The translations under genes were made by a program, and so were the position numbers. This document shows positions 7,202-17,016 of a DNA stretch of 64,000 nucleotides, in pieces. The stretch is from Terriglobia bacterium (GTDB lineage: Bacteria; Acidobacteriota; Terriglobia; Terriglobales; Acidobacteriaceae): NCBI GenBank assembly GCA_020072815.1, contig JAIQGE010000001.1, positions 62,001 through 126,000 on the forward strand, given 5' to 3'. Each line of letters begins with the position of its first letter. Positions within the stretch are counted from its first letter, which is position 1. The notes below the pieces were generated by a model. It saw only the letters and a list, made by a program, of their open reading frames with translations. It did no database searches and was not told where the DNA came from.

Positions 7202-9424
7202 ATGAACCAACACGCCCGAGAGACCGTTGCCCATAGAATCTGCCCTTTTTGCGAAGCCTGCTGTGGCCTGGAATTGACGCTGGCCGGCGGAAAGATCACG
7301 GGAATCCGCGGTCACGCCGCTGACGTTTTCAGCTGCGGCTACATCTGCCCCAAGGGCGTGGCCATCAAAGATCTGCACGAAGACCCTGACCGCTTGCGCT
7401 CGCCGCTCATCAAGCGCGACGGCCAGTTTGTGGAAGCAACCTGGGACGAAGCGTTTGCGGAAATCGAGCGCCGTCTGCCGCCGGTCATCGCCGCACACGG
7501 CAAAGATGCCGTGGGCATCACGCTGGGCAATCCCGTGGCCCACAAGATTGGCTTGTTGCTATACGCCTCGCGGCTGGCCCGCGCATTGGGGACCGTCAAC
7601 GTATTTACCGCTTCCACTCTGGACCAGATGCCCAAACAGCTTTCCTGCGGGCTCATGTTTGGCGACTGGCTGTCGGTCCCCGTTCCCGACATCGAGCGCA
7701 CGGAATTCCTGCTGGTGCTGGGCGCCAACCCCATGGTCTCCAACGGAAGCTTGTGGACGGTGCCGAATTTCCGCGGCAAAGCCAAAGCATTGAAAGCGCG
7801 CGGCGGCCAGATGGTAGTGGTGGACCCGCGGCGCACGGACACGGCCAAAATCGCCGACCAACATCTGTTCATCCGCCCCGGCGGCGATGTTTTCTTCCTG
7901 CTCGGCCTGACGCACACTTTGTTCGCAGAGAAGCTGGTGCGGCTGGGGCGCATGGCCCAGCACGTCGCCGGCGTAGAAGCGGTGAAAACTGCAGTCGCTG
8001 ATCTTTCTCCGGAGCGCGTTGCCGACCGCTGCGGAATCCCTGCCGCAGCCATTCGTGAACTCGCCCGCCGGCTGGCCAAGGCCAAGCGCGCCGCCGTCTA
8101 TGGCCGCATTGGGACCTGCACACAGGAATTCGGCACGCTTTCCAGTTGGCTAGTGGACGTGCTCAATATTTTGACCGGACATTTTGATGAACCGGGCGGC
8201 GCCATGTTTCCGCGTGCGGCAGCGTTTGCCGCCAACACCATGGGCAAGCCGGGTACCGGCCGCGGCGTAGTCACCGGACGGCGCAAGAGCCGCGTCTCCG
8301 GCGCGCCGGAAGTTTTCGGCGAATTCCCCATGAGTTGCCTGGCCGAAGAAATTGATACACCCGGCGAAGGCCGGTTGCGGGCCATGATTACCGTAGGCAG
8401 CAACCCCGTGCTGTCATCGCCCAACGGCGCGCGACTGGCGGCGGCGCTGGAGCAACTCGACTTCATGGTCAGCCTGGACGTCTATGTGAATGAAACCACG
8501 CGCCACGCGGACATTATCCTTCCCGGGCCTTCCCCGCTGGAAGACATGCACTATGACGTAGCTTTCACCCAGCTTGCCTGCCGCAACACCGTTCGCTACA
8601 GCGCGCCGGTGCTGCCGCGCCCCCAGGGCCAGCCTGACGAGTGGGAAATTTTGTTGCACTTGACCGGCATCGTCAAGGGCCGGGGCGCAGGAGTTGACAT
8701 CGCTCAACTGGACGACGAACTGGCCGCTGAGGATGTCCGCCGCATGGCTGGACCGCTGGCGGCTGTCGTGCTGAAAACGGTGGCCCATCGCAGCGGGCCG
8801 GAGCGCTTGCTGGATCTTGCGCTGCGAGGCGGGCCTTATGGCGATCAGTATGGTCTGAAATCAAACGGTCTGAACCTGGACCAGGTGAAAGCCGCCAAAG
8901 GAGGCATTGATCTGGGTCCGCTTTCGCCGCGGGTGCCGGAAGTCCTGCGCACGCCTTCCGGAAAAATTGAACTGGCGCCGCCCATGCTGCTGCAAGACCT
9001 GAAGCGCGCGGCCGCCGATCTTGAGAAGCCGGCGCCGGAATTGGTGATTATCGGCCGGCGGCAATTGCATTCCAACAATAGCTGGATGCACAACCTGCCC
9101 GTCCTGGCCAAAAGCAGCCGCTGCACCGCCATGGTCAATCCCGCGGACGCCGCCCGCTTTGGCCTGCACGACGGCGGCAAGGCGCGCATCACCCGTGGCA
9201 ACAGCTCGGTGGAAGCTGAAGTACAAATCAGTGATGACATGATGCCCGGCGTTGTGAGCTTGCCGCATGGCTGGGGCCACGATTTGGCGGGAGCCAAGAT
9301 GACAGTTGCTGCGTCACAGCCCGGCACAAACCTGAACGCCCTGTTGGATGAAAACCTGCGCGATCCGCTCTCCGGCGACTCCGTCCTGAGCGGTGTGGCG
9401 ATTCAGATTGCGCCCGTAGCGTAG
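7202..9424 (+). CDS. Molybdopterin-dependent oxidoreductase (formate dehydrogenase/BisC superfamily), cytoplasmic
   Basis: 740 aa, ATG 7202 with AGAGGAT about 6 nt upstream. N-terminal [4Fe-4S] motif CPFCEACC...CGYICPKG (residues ~18-52), then the bis-MGD-binding domains ('FLLVLGANPMVSNGS', 'VVDPRRTDTAKIADQHLFIRPG') and the C-terminal molydop-binding barrel ('LVIIGRRQLHSNNSWMHNLP', 'LPHGWGHD'). There is no Tat or Sec signal, so it should work in the cytoplasm. Substrate cannot be read from the sequence. It is a separate transcription unit from the formate dehydrogenase operon at the left edge; partner subunits are not adjacent. Confidence 0.85.
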   Translation: MNQHARETVAHRICPFCEACCGLELTLAGGKITGIRGHAADVFSCGYICPKGVAIKDLHEDPDRLRSPLIKRDGQFVEATWDEAFAEIERRLPPVIAAHGKDAVGITLGNPVAHKIGLLLYASRLARALGTVNVFTASTLDQMPKQLSCGLMFGDWLSVPVPDIERTEFLLVLGANPMVSNGSLWTVPNFRGKAKALKARGGQMVVVDPRRTDTAKIADQHLFIRPGGDVFFLLGLTHTLFAEKLVRLGRMAQHVAGVEAVKTAVADLSPERVADRCGIPAAAIRELARRLAKAKRAAVYGRIGTCTQEFGTLSSWLVDVLNILTGHFDEPGGAMFPRAAAFAANTMGKPGTGRGVVTGRRKSRVSGAPEVFGEFPMSCLAEEIDTPGEGRLRAMITVGSNPVLSSPNGARLAAALEQLDFMVSLDVYVNETTRHADIILPGPSPLEDMHYDVAFTQLACRNTVRYSAPVLPRPQGQPDEWEILLHLTGIVKGRGAGVDIAQLDDELAAEDVRRMAGPLAAVVLKTVAHRSGPERLLDLALRGGPYGDQYGLKSNGLNLDQVKAAKGGIDLGPLSPRVPEVLRTPSGKIELAPPMLLQDLKRAAADLEKPAPELVIIGRRQLHSNNSWMHNLPVLAKSSRCTAMVNPADAARFGLHDGGKARITRGNSSVEAEVQISDDMMPGVVSLPHGWGHDLAGAKMTVAASQPGTNLNALLDENLRDPLSGDSVLSGVAIQIAPVA

Positions 9425-9444
9425 AACGCAACAAAAGTGAACCC

Positions 9445-9467
9445 GCTTCCGGCTTTCATCCGGAAGC
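9445..9467. terminator. Hairpin between convergent genes
   Basis: Perfect 8-bp inverted repeat GCTTCCGG / CCGGAAGC with a 7-nt loop. It lies between the stop of the plus-strand oxidoreductase and the stop of the minus-strand nuclease. There is no long T-tract on either side, so its efficiency as a terminator is uncertain. Confidence 0.5.
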
Positions 9468-9496
9468 AGGACCAATTTCTGCTAAATGCTCACGGT

Positions 9497-12400
9497 CTAA
9501 CGCAATTGCACTACGGCACTCTTGACCGTACCGTCATCCAGAGGCAGCAGGAAGGCATAGCATCCCGTCGCCAGGCCGGTGGTCTTCCAGTTGAACTGGA
9601 ACCTGTCGTTGTTCTCCAACAAACCCGTACCGGTAAAGTTGGCGTCAACGGCCAGCCCTTGCTGGCCTGCAACGCAGGAGGGATCCGGCGCAACCTGGAT
9701 GGTCCCTACCGAAGATGGGGTCACGATGAACGCTCCTTGCGCGTTCTGCAGCCGCCATTTGACGGGGATTGTCGAACCAACGTTGAAGGTCTTGCCATCC
9801 GGCCCATCCGGCGAGAGGGCCGTCAGGAAACCGGAGAAGACATACAGCACGTCGTACGTGGCACTCACCGCCGGGGCATGGTTGCCGGCATTGTCCACGG
9901 CGCCGCTGCATGTAGCGGTGAAGTGGCCCACACCATTCGGCGTTCCGCCGGTGGTGGACAGAGCCGCCGGAATGGCAACGCCGGAAGCTGAGTCCGTTGT
10001 CGAACAACTGGCGGCGGGGACGGCGCCCAGCGTGTAGGTTGCTCCGCTGCTCACGCCCAGCACCGAGACGAATGGCGCCGTAGTATCAACCACGGTGACC
10101 GTGAAGCTGCCGGTGGCTGTCTTGTGCCGGCTGTTAGTGGCCGAACAAGTCACGGTCGTGGCGCCGAAGGCAAACAAAGAACCCGAAGCAGGCGTGCAGA
10201 GAGCGTCCGTGATGGGATCGCGAGCGTCGCTGGCTGTGGCGGTGAAGGTCACAATTGCTCCGGCCGCGCTGGTTGCTTCCGTTGTGATGTCCGCGGGCAA
10301 GTGCAGGACCGGCGGTGTGGGCTCAGGCAGCGTGAAGTAGGCCACCGGCATATCGTGGTCGGAGATGCGCTCCGGCCGGTTAGGGTCATTGCGGAAGACT
10401 TCAGGGAAGTCCGCGTCATTTCTGGCAATCGCGAAGCGGCTGAGCTTGGCCAGCATACCCTGGCTCACGACAACGTGGTCCAACACCTGATGGCTGCCGT
10501 TGAAGTCATAGGAGTATTGCTGGTCGTGCGGCAAGGTCGTGACCAGATCGGTGAAATCGGGATCCACCAGGTCAGGGCTGGCAAGGACAATCTGGTCTGC
10601 GGGCGCCGGATGGCCGAGAATCGTCCCCAGGACATCCACATAACCATCACTGAACTCGAAGGAGTTGCAATCGCAGACGGAGATGACGTTCTCGCCCGCT
10701 GCCTGGTGCGATTGCAGCAGATTGGCCAGGAACTCAGCTTGCGCAGCCCGTTTGGCGCGAACGCGAGCGCCGTCCACTGGATCGTCAATGCTCAGGAGGG
10801 AGCGCAGATGGTTTACCACCATGGTAAACGGCAGCGACGTATCAGAACCGGGCTGTGATGCCGTGGCCGTAAGCACCAGCGGCGGACGATCATTCAGCAG
10901 CGCTGCCGTGCCGTCCGGCTGAATGAATGTTGTGTCTTTGCCCACCTGCTCCACCGAAATTACGTTGATGGTGCTCTTGACCAGAAGCCCTACGTCTATT
11001 CCGCCCACGTCATTGCCCTCAACCAGGAACGCCTGGTAATTGGGGTCGGGCTGGCCTGCGGCAACAGCATCGCTGCTGATCTTGGCAGCCAGGGCCTGCA
11101 GAGTGGTGAGATGTTCCATTTCTTCCACGCCGATAATGTCCGGCGTGTTGAGGACATTGCGGACCGCCAGCGAAGCCTTGTTCAGACGATTGGCGAAGGC
11201 CGTGGCGGTGAGCGCCACGTCACTGGTGCCCGGATCGTCCACGGTGTCATAGAAGCGCTCCAGGTTGAAGTTCGCGATGGTGAGTTCGTTACCGGCTGCA
11301 ACCGGGACCGGTGTGGCGCTCACGTTGCCGCTGGCTATCGCGCCCGAGTCCGGATCAGTGAGGATGGTGTAGAAGCGCGAATTGAAATCCAGCGGCCCAG
11401 TCAGGCTGGTCACGGTTGCGCCGGTGGTCACATCGAGCTTGGTGGAACCGCTCTGCACAGCGGTATTCACGCGCAGGATTTCAGGATTGGAATCCCATCT
11501 GGGCACGTTGGCGGGAGAGCCGGGCGGCAGCGGGTCAGGCAATTGCACTCCCGGCTCACGGAACGGCTGGGCGATACCGGCGATCACGCCAAAGAATACA
11601 CCGTTGGAGGTTGAAGTGGCATTGGCCTCGCTGAGGTTGCCGTCGGTTGGGCCGGTTACCGTCATCACGTCAACGTGGACGCGCATGCCCTCGTATTTTT
11701 CCAACTGGTCTATAGGCCCGGCGGGGTCCGTGTCGGCGGCGGTGAGTGTCACGGGCGTGGGCAGCGGGTTGCCGGAGCTGATGAGCGCAATTGCCGGCGA
11801 ACCGCTGATTTCCGTGGAAGGCGGGCTGTTGGGATCGCTGCTGGGAATGAACTCATTCACCGTTCCCGTCACCTGCACCAGATTGCCGACTGTCGCTACG
11901 GCAGTGGGCCGGCTGGAAGTAAAGACAAACACGCCTTCCGAAGTGTTGGGATCAGAGTCCACGGCGCTGTCAGGGTTCTGGATGAAGAAACCGTTCGAGA
12001 CCACAGCAGTCACAATTCCGGTGGTGGATACCAAGCGGCCGACGAACGGTGAGGTGTCTCCTGGCCCCTGAATGTCATGAATCGAGAGATTCAGCGGCGC
12101 GGCGGTAACCGTAAGCGAGATGGTGGCTGAACCGCTGCGGCCCTGCGCGTCAGAGATCGAGATCGGCAGCGTCTTGCTTCCGGGAGTGGTGTTGACCGTG
12201 ATGACGGTGGAGAAGGAGAACGTATTGTTGCCCGCAGTCACGTCGCCGTTGGTGCCGTCGTCAAAGAAGGGCTCGGTCGTTGAGCCTCCGATGCTGCTCA
12301 AGTCTCCCGTTACGACAATTCCAGTGCTGGTGGGATTGGCGCCTGGAGTCACCAGAACTGTTAATAAGGTCGTGCCGCCCTGAATGACTGAGGCGGGGCT

Positions 12401-13066
12401 TGCCGTTCCAGCGCCGCTCGGATTCGTAGTGCCTACCGGAGTGTTGCGGGGGTTGGGCGTGCCGGTGGCAAAATCTGCGCTGTTGTTGTCAGTATCTTGC
12501 AGACCATTGTTTTTGCGAAGGTCGGCCGTGGTATTGGTCAGCGTGGGCGCCGCAGCCGTGCCTTCAAAACAACTCGCGCCGCCGGAGCCGGTGCCGTAGC
12601 CGACAAAGTCTATGATCGCGCCACCCACGGGGCAGCTGCCGGTCAATGCCACGGTGCTGCTGACCAAAGCGACCTTGCCCGCAGTCGCGCTCATGGCGAT
12701 GTTGCCGGTGGCGTTAGGTGTGGGCAGAGGCGTGGTGCCGCCGGCGCCTTGCGATTCCTGGATCAGGAAATATTGTCCCGGAGCGATGCTTCCGTTGAGC
12801 GCGGTGACTTGCCACGTGGTCCCCGCAGCCGCGGCGTATTGCACCGACCAGCCACTCAGGTTCACCGGAGCAGAACCGGCATTGAATATCTCAATGAAAT
12901 CGTTCTTGAACGTGGAACCGGCGTTACCACCTCCGCCATACACCTGGCTGATCACCACTCCGCTGGAGCTGGCATGGACTGCGGCCGGTGGAACCAGGAG
13001 AAGGAAAACAAAGGTGAGAGCGATTGCAGCAAGGATGGTGCGAGTTACAGCGCTTTTGAAGTTCAT
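9497..13066 (-). CDS. Secreted ExeM/NucH-like nuclease: lamin-tail, OB-fold, EEP, HYR and PxKF domains
   Basis: 1189 aa with a Sec signal peptide (MNFKSAVTRTILAAIALTFV..., cleavage near 32). Lamin-tail-like domain at ~33-190 ('VVISQVYGGGGN', 'FIEIFNAGSAPVNLSGWSVQY'), Ig-like region, YhcR-type OB-fold region ~325-590, then an endonuclease/exonuclease/phosphatase domain ~600-935 ('LTIANFNLERFYD', 'DIIGVEEMEHL', 'VVNHLRSLLS', 'RISDHDMPVAYF'). The C-terminus has a HYR-like repeat and a PxKF-type domain ('NVGSTIPVKWRLQNA'). Extracellular DNases of this layout degrade environmental or biofilm DNA. It ends without an obvious sorting signal. Family assignment of the EEP core is strong; exact specificity is unknown. 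Confidence 0.85.
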   Translation of the reverse strand: MNFKSAVTRTILAAIALTFVFLLLVPPAAVHASSSGVVISQVYGGGGNAGSTFKNDFIEIFNAGSAPVNLSGWSVQYAAAAGTTWQVTALNGSIAPGQYFLIQESQGAGGTTPLPTPNATGNIAMSATAGKVALVSSTVALTGSCPVGGAIIDFVGYGTGSGGASCFEGTAAAPTLTNTTADLRKNNGLQDTDNNSADFATGTPNPRNTPVGTTNPSGAGTASPASVIQGGTTLLTVLVTPGANPTSTGIVVTGDLSSIGGSTTEPFFDDGTNGDVTAGNNTFSFSTVITVNTTPGSKTLPISISDAQGRSGSATISLTVTAAPLNLSIHDIQGPGDTSPFVGRLVSTTGIVTAVVSNGFFIQNPDSAVDSDPNTSEGVFVFTSSRPTAVATVGNLVQVTGTVNEFIPSSDPNSPPSTEISGSPAIALISSGNPLPTPVTLTAADTDPAGPIDQLEKYEGMRVHVDVMTVTGPTDGNLSEANATSTSNGVFFGVIAGIAQPFREPGVQLPDPLPPGSPANVPRWDSNPEILRVNTAVQSGSTKLDVTTGATVTSLTGPLDFNSRFYTILTDPDSGAIASGNVSATPVPVAAGNELTIANFNLERFYDTVDDPGTSDVALTATAFANRLNKASLAVRNVLNTPDIIGVEEMEHLTTLQALAAKISSDAVAAGQPDPNYQAFLVEGNDVGGIDVGLLVKSTINVISVEQVGKDTTFIQPDGTAALLNDRPPLVLTATASQPGSDTSLPFTMVVNHLRSLLSIDDPVDGARVRAKRAAQAEFLANLLQSHQAAGENVISVCDCNSFEFSDGYVDVLGTILGHPAPADQIVLASPDLVDPDFTDLVTTLPHDQQYSYDFNGSHQVLDHVVVSQGMLAKLSRFAIARNDADFPEVFRNDPNRPERISDHDMPVAYFTLPEPTPPVLHLPADITTEATSAAGAIVTFTATASDARDPITDALCTPASGSLFAFGATTVTCSATNSRHKTATGSFTVTVVDTTAPFVSVLGVSSGATYTLGAVPAASCSTTDSASGVAIPAALSTTGGTPNGVGHFTATCSGAVDNAGNHAPAVSATYDVLYVFSGFLTALSPDGPDGKTFNVGSTIPVKWRLQNAQGAFIVTPSSVGTIQVAPDPSCVAGQQGLAVDANFTGTGLLENNDRFQFNWKTTGLATGCYAFLLPLDDGTVKSAVVQLR

Positions 13067-13239
13067 AGACGAGTTGGAGTATCTACGCGGGACATCAACT
13101 CAATCAAATGAAATTCTGGTTAAGCAGAAGAATCTATTTTAACGTTCCCGTTTTGGGAACGGCGGCGTGGCGGCCTAAACACTTAAGAGCTGGCGGGAGG
13201 ACAGTTCCCTCGGCACTCATATCTTTCTCGCTTTGTCCG

Positions 13240-13270
13240 AAAAAAAATCCGGGGCCATCGCGGCCCCGGA
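13240..13270 (-). terminator. Rho-independent terminator
   Basis: Read on the minus strand, a GC-rich stem TCCGGGGCC / GGCCCCGGA with a short loop is followed directly by eight T residues. It lies about 25 bp downstream of the stop of the Ig-repeat secreted protein. Confidence 0.85.
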
Positions 13271-13293
13271 CAGTTTCAAAAAAAGCTCTTCCG

Positions 13294-15387
13294 TTATTGG
13301 ACGTTCAAAGCCACGTCGTCAATCACGAACGAGGTTTGCAGGCTGGAATCCTCAACGCCGCGGAAGCGTATCTGGATGGTCTGGCCCTTGAAGGCGATCA
13401 CGTTAAAGGAGCGCTGCGTATAGCCGGCGGCCTTGTTCAGGTTGGAGAAAGTGCCTAGCGTTTGCAGCAGGGTTCCGCCGGTATTGAGGACCTGTATGGA
13501 CAGGACGTCAAATGCGGTGGTAGTTGTGGTTTCAGCCGTGTCAATGTGCAGCCAGAAGGTCAGCGTGGCCGTGGTTGCAGTTGACGGAATGGTGACCGTC
13601 TGAGTAGCTGTGTCAGTATGCGAGGTGCCGTAGCCATCCAGCCAGGCGTCCTTGACTCCGCTATGCGGTGGCTCCGAGGAGGACGTGTTGAGCACGCCGG
13701 CCGTCAGAGTCCACGGAGCGGCTGTAGCAGCCTCAAAGCCGCCATTGACGATGAGGTTCGTTGTACCTCCCGAGGGATTCACGGTCAGGCTGATGGTGGT
13801 GGTGTGGGTGAGGGTCCCGGACGTGCCGGTGATCGTGATCGTGCTGGTGCCGGTGGTTGCAGACGCGCTAGCGGTAAAGGTTAGCACGCTGGTGGAGGTG
13901 GTCGGATTGGTTCCGAACGTTGCCGTTACGCCGCTAGGCAGGGCCGAGTTGGAAAGCGTGACCGATCCCGTGAAGCCGCCCGAGGGCGTCACGGTGATGG
14001 TGCTGTTTCCGCTGGTGCCCTGGGTAACGCTCAAACTGGCCGGCGAAGCCGACAGCGTGAAGTTCGGAGCCGCTGGGGCGCTGATCGTCAGGCTGACTGA
14101 GGTGGTGTGCGTCAGCGTGCCGTTCACGCCGGTGATGGTGATCGTGCTGGTGCCGGTCGTCGCCGTGCTGCTGGCGGTAAAGGTCAGTACGCTGCTGCCG
14201 GTGGTCGGGTTGGTGCCGAACGTGGCAGTCACGCCGCTAGGCAGCGCCGAGTTGGAGAGCGTCACCGCGCCGGTGAATCCGCCGGAAGGCGTCACGGTGA
14301 TGGTGCTGCTTCCGCTGGTGCCCTGGGTAACGTTCAAGCTGGCCGGTGAAGCCGACAGCGTGAAGTTTGGCGTGCTTTGCGCCGGGAAATTGACGCAGTT
14401 ATTTGCAGAATTGGAGAACTCCAGCTGGATGGTGTACGTGGTGCCGTTGGCGACGTACGAACCTTGCTGGCCGTTGCAGATGTCACCAATTTCGCCGTTG
14501 GTCTGGTCATACCAGGCCAGGGGTGGAGCGAAGGTGGTGGCAATGCCCACAAACGCATCGGTCATGGCTTCGACCAACTCATGGCTGGTCACCGAGGTGT
14601 AGTTGCCGAACGTGGTCGACGTGCCGCAGCCCGTAGCGCAGCCGCTGCCGGCCTGCATGTCCGGCAGTACGCCGTACAGAACGTTCTTGCCGCTAAACAA
14701 AGTCGACGTGGTACCGTGATAGGCGCAGAAACCGCCGGCCACGCAGCTTGAAGATCCGCCCTGCGAGATCGTCTTCCCCGGGGGGAAGTAGATCATATAG
14801 ATGGTGTTCGGGTTGCCTGTAGCGTCAATAACCGGCGCGGGCAGGTGACCTGCGGTGATCTGGGCCAGAAGCTCTGACTGGATCTGCGCGTCGGTGATGG
14901 TGGAGCCGTTGTTGCCAGCTGAGGGAACAATCTGGAACAGCCCGGCGAACGTGCCGTTGCCAAACACCTGGCCGGTACCGCCCGAGATGTTGGTGTTGTA
15001 CTGTTGCAGTAAAGTGATCAATCCGGTGGTGGTGATATCAGCAAAGAAATTGCCCATGGTGGGTGAGGAGGTTCCGGCAACTTGCGCGTTGTAAGAGCCG
15101 CTTCCGTACAACACCTGCACCACCTGGACGTTGGAAATGATCGGTCCGCCAAAGTACGTGAGGTGTGCGCCGGCCGGGGCCGCGAAAGCTACGAACGCGT
15201 TGGGATCGCGCCACGGAACGCCGTGATGGAAAGTCTGCACAGTTTGCACAGGCAGAACGTGGACCGGATCTCCTGCGGTCGGTTGCTCTTGCAAATTGGG
15301 CTGTGAAACCTGCGCCAGGATGGGCAGGGCTGCGAAAATCAGAAAAAGAAACAGTAACAACGCTGGACGTCGGGACAATCGGGACAT
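13294..15387 (-). CDS. Secreted protein with peptidase-like N-terminus, two Ig-like repeats and a C-terminal jelly-roll domain
   Basis: 697 aa. Start chosen at ATG 15387 because AAGGAG lies 6 nt upstream; an in-frame ATG at 15408 has no such signal. Signal peptide ~1-28. The N-terminal ~330 residues contain 'TSHELVEAMTDAF' and 'AWYDQTNGEIGDIC'; the HE....TD pattern resembles a metal-binding site, but no known peptidase family was firmly recognised. Two nearly identical ~101-residue Ig-like repeats follow ('NFTLSASPASL.VTQGTSG'), then a beta-sandwich domain starting 'NLIVNGGFEAATAAPWTL', like carbohydrate-binding or choice-of-anchor modules. Probably cell-surface or extracellular; adhesive or hydrolytic role unproven. 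Confidence 0.75.
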   Translation of the reverse strand: MSRLSRRPALLLFLFLIFAALPILAQVSQPNLQEQPTAGDPVHVLPVQTVQTFHHGVPWRDPNAFVAFAAPAGAHLTYFGGPIISNVQVVQVLYGSGSYNAQVAGTSSPTMGNFFADITTTGLITLLQQYNTNISGGTGQVFGNGTFAGLFQIVPSAGNNGSTITDAQIQSELLAQITAGHLPAPVIDATGNPNTIYMIYFPPGKTISQGGSSSCVAGGFCAYHGTTSTLFSGKNVLYGVLPDMQAGSGCATGCGTSTTFGNYTSVTSHELVEAMTDAFVGIATTFAPPLAWYDQTNGEIGDICNGQQGSYVANGTTYTIQLEFSNSANNCVNFPAQSTPNFTLSASPASLNVTQGTSGSSTITVTPSGGFTGAVTLSNSALPSGVTATFGTNPTTGSSVLTFTASSTATTGTSTITITGVNGTLTHTTSVSLTISAPAAPNFTLSASPASLSVTQGTSGNSTITVTPSGGFTGSVTLSNSALPSGVTATFGTNPTTSTSVLTFTASASATTGTSTITITGTSGTLTHTTTISLTVNPSGGTTNLIVNGGFEAATAAPWTLTAGVLNTSSSEPPHSGVKDAWLDGYGTSHTDTATQTVTIPSTATTATLTFWLHIDTAETTTTTAFDVLSIQVLNTGGTLLQTLGTFSNLNKAAGYTQRSFNVIAFKGQTIQIRFRGVEDSSLQTSFVIDDVALNVQ
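13766..14371 (-). repeat. Two tandem 303-bp coding repeats
   Basis: The two Ig-like units of the secreted protein are also highly similar at the DNA level, offset by 303 bp (101 codons). For example GCCGCTAGGCAG recurs at 13930 and 14233. This indicates recent duplication or ongoing homogenisation. Confidence 0.8.
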
Positions 15388-16146
15388 TCTTTGCTCCTTG
15401 ATGTTCAATTGAACGTTTTTTCTTTCCGACTTGGCGAAATCCTTGAGGCCCCCAAAAAGGGCTTCGGATGATCTGAATCTGCCCCATGGCGGGCAACGCT
15501 GATCAGCAGGCAGTTAAAACACACTTCGCCCCACACCTGCTAACGTGTCCGATGCAACATGAAGAATCTCAGATCTTTTCCTCTTGGATTGAACTTCCGC
15601 CGGAAGGGTCGAGCCCCCACGAACTATTGGTGGTCGCAAATGGTACCAAGAAACCGATGCGTACGTAATAGATTTTTGGGACAGGGACCAGGGTGTGTAC
15701 CAAAACGGGAATTTGCTGGGAATGATCCCTATTGGCGCATTGAAGGGTGCTGTTTGCGTGAAAAGATGAGGCAACTAACGAAATTCTCCTGATAATTCAC
15801 AAGGCATCGCACACCGGCGGTTGGCGGCGCTGGACAAGCCTTAGCTGAATTTGCAGTTTTTGGTTTGGTGAGCGCGGAAGGAATCGAACCTTCGACCTAC
15901 TGATTAAGAGTCAGTATCGAAGAGAAGCTGAAACTCCTATTATCGAGCGTACATATCAACAACTTACGTTAACCCAAGCCCGCACGGAAGCACTTGAAGG
16001 AAGTGTCGCAAAAGCTCGATTTGGCGCATATCGGTTAAAAGCGTACGGCACACCTACGGCACACCACACAGGCTGCTTGTGGGCTCGAATGATTTCGGTG
16101 TCTTGGGTGACATGAGACTATTACCTGATCTCTTTGGTTCTTCTCT
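15388..16146. other. Gene-poor region around a tRNA-Lys remnant
   Basis: No supported gene. It begins with the promoter side of the Ig-repeat secreted protein and contains the tRNA-Lys 3' fragment at 15866-15915. The ~170 bp just right of that fragment is open in one plus-strand frame ('TYQQLTLTQARTEALEG') without a recognisable family. It may be a decayed gene remnant. Confidence 0.4.
15866..15915 (-). repeat. tRNA-Lys 3'-end remnant (putative attachment site, outer copy)
   Basis: 50 bp matching the 3' portion of the intact tRNA-Lys at 51394-51469 with one mismatch (G for A at 15894). It covers the CCA end, T-arm, variable loop and anticodon region, then identity stops abruptly. Same orientation as the intact gene. 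Such truncated tRNA 3' ends are the usual footprint of integrase-mediated insertion (attL/attR). It cannot fold as a tRNA. Confidence 0.8.
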
Positions 16147-16500
16147 CTAAATCCTGGTCTTATCGAAAACTAGATTCAGTCGATCTTCCAATACATCAAT
16201 GCACGCGGTGGGGAATTGCCTTTGCGGCAGGCTTTCCAAAAATGCTTCCATTGCCTTTGTCTTACCCAACGTGGCGATGATTCTTGATCGATCCGCCACT
16301 GCGGTGTGGCACTCTATCCCTCGTGCCAGTAGCAGCGGACCCCGCTTCAAATTGTAAATTGCGATCGACGCCGCACCTCTCGGGGACTTGTCCCTCACGG
16401 TACACCCCGCCGCCTCCCCTACGAAGACAAGCTCAAATCGCAAGTGGTCCAGAAAACCATCGAGGTAGGGATTGAGTAAGAGTGGCAGTTCCAGATTCAA
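16147..16500 (-). CDS. Hypothetical protein (117 aa)
   Basis: Open from ATG 16500 to 16147. The composition looks coding: hydrophobic/acidic start MNLELPLLLNPYLDGFLDHL, mixed alpha/beta-like middle, and a C-terminal 'AMEAFLESLPQRQFPTACIDVLEDRLN'. No family recognised, no signal peptide or membrane segment. It stands alone in otherwise gene-poor DNA near the tRNA-Lys remnant, so it may be island cargo or a decayed fragment. Confidence 0.45.
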   Translation of the reverse strand: MNLELPLLLNPYLDGFLDHLRFELVFVGEAAGCTVRDKSPRGAASIAIYNLKRGPLLLARGIECHTAVADRSRIIATLGKTKAMEAFLESLPQRQFPTACIDVLEDRLNLVFDKTRI

Positions 16501-17016
16501 GTCATCTTCCGGGCGGCGAGCTCTTGTTCGCCCCTTAGATGTTCCTGCTGGCCTGCGTCTACCCAGGGTAAAAGCTTCCCGAAGTGCCGCAACAGGAGCG
16601 CAATCAAAAGACCGCCTTACAAACGGTGGGACAAAGTGCGCCTGCCCGTCTCACATCTGTTAAATCCATGAAAATAAAGGCTTGCTTCAAGAAAGCAGCT
16701 CGCTTCGCGGACAAAATCTGTGACTGCTTCCTGTTCGGCAGCGAAAAGCAGAAAAGTTTTTCGGTGAAGAGATGAAGAAAATCTCGAGTGTCTGTAACGT
16801 CGCCGCTTTCTCGCGCACTATAACTACGGCATAATCATTGGCTGTTCAGTTGTTCCCGAAAGAAAGCTCCCCATCAGAAGAGGGCCGGGTGACACCGGCT
16901 TCATGTTGGATGCATTCCCAGGAACATCACATGGGCTTTTCTTACTGACGTCTATTTTTTGGTCCACGGAATAACTCCGTTCTGGCATTCCAGCAAACGG
17001 AGAGAGGGCATGCCCC
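16501..17016. other. Intergenic region upstream of the BTAD regulator
   Basis: No supported gene. It is somewhat richer in A+T than the flanking genes and presumably contains the regulator promoter. A GAGAGGG ribosome-binding site lies ~10 nt before the ATG at 17017. No clear operator repeat was found. Confidence 0.4.

Noticed and set aside
15920-16100. Possible integrase relic beside the outer tRNA-Lys fragment
   Set aside because: Translation in all frames gave no R..HxxR..Y or other integrase motif.
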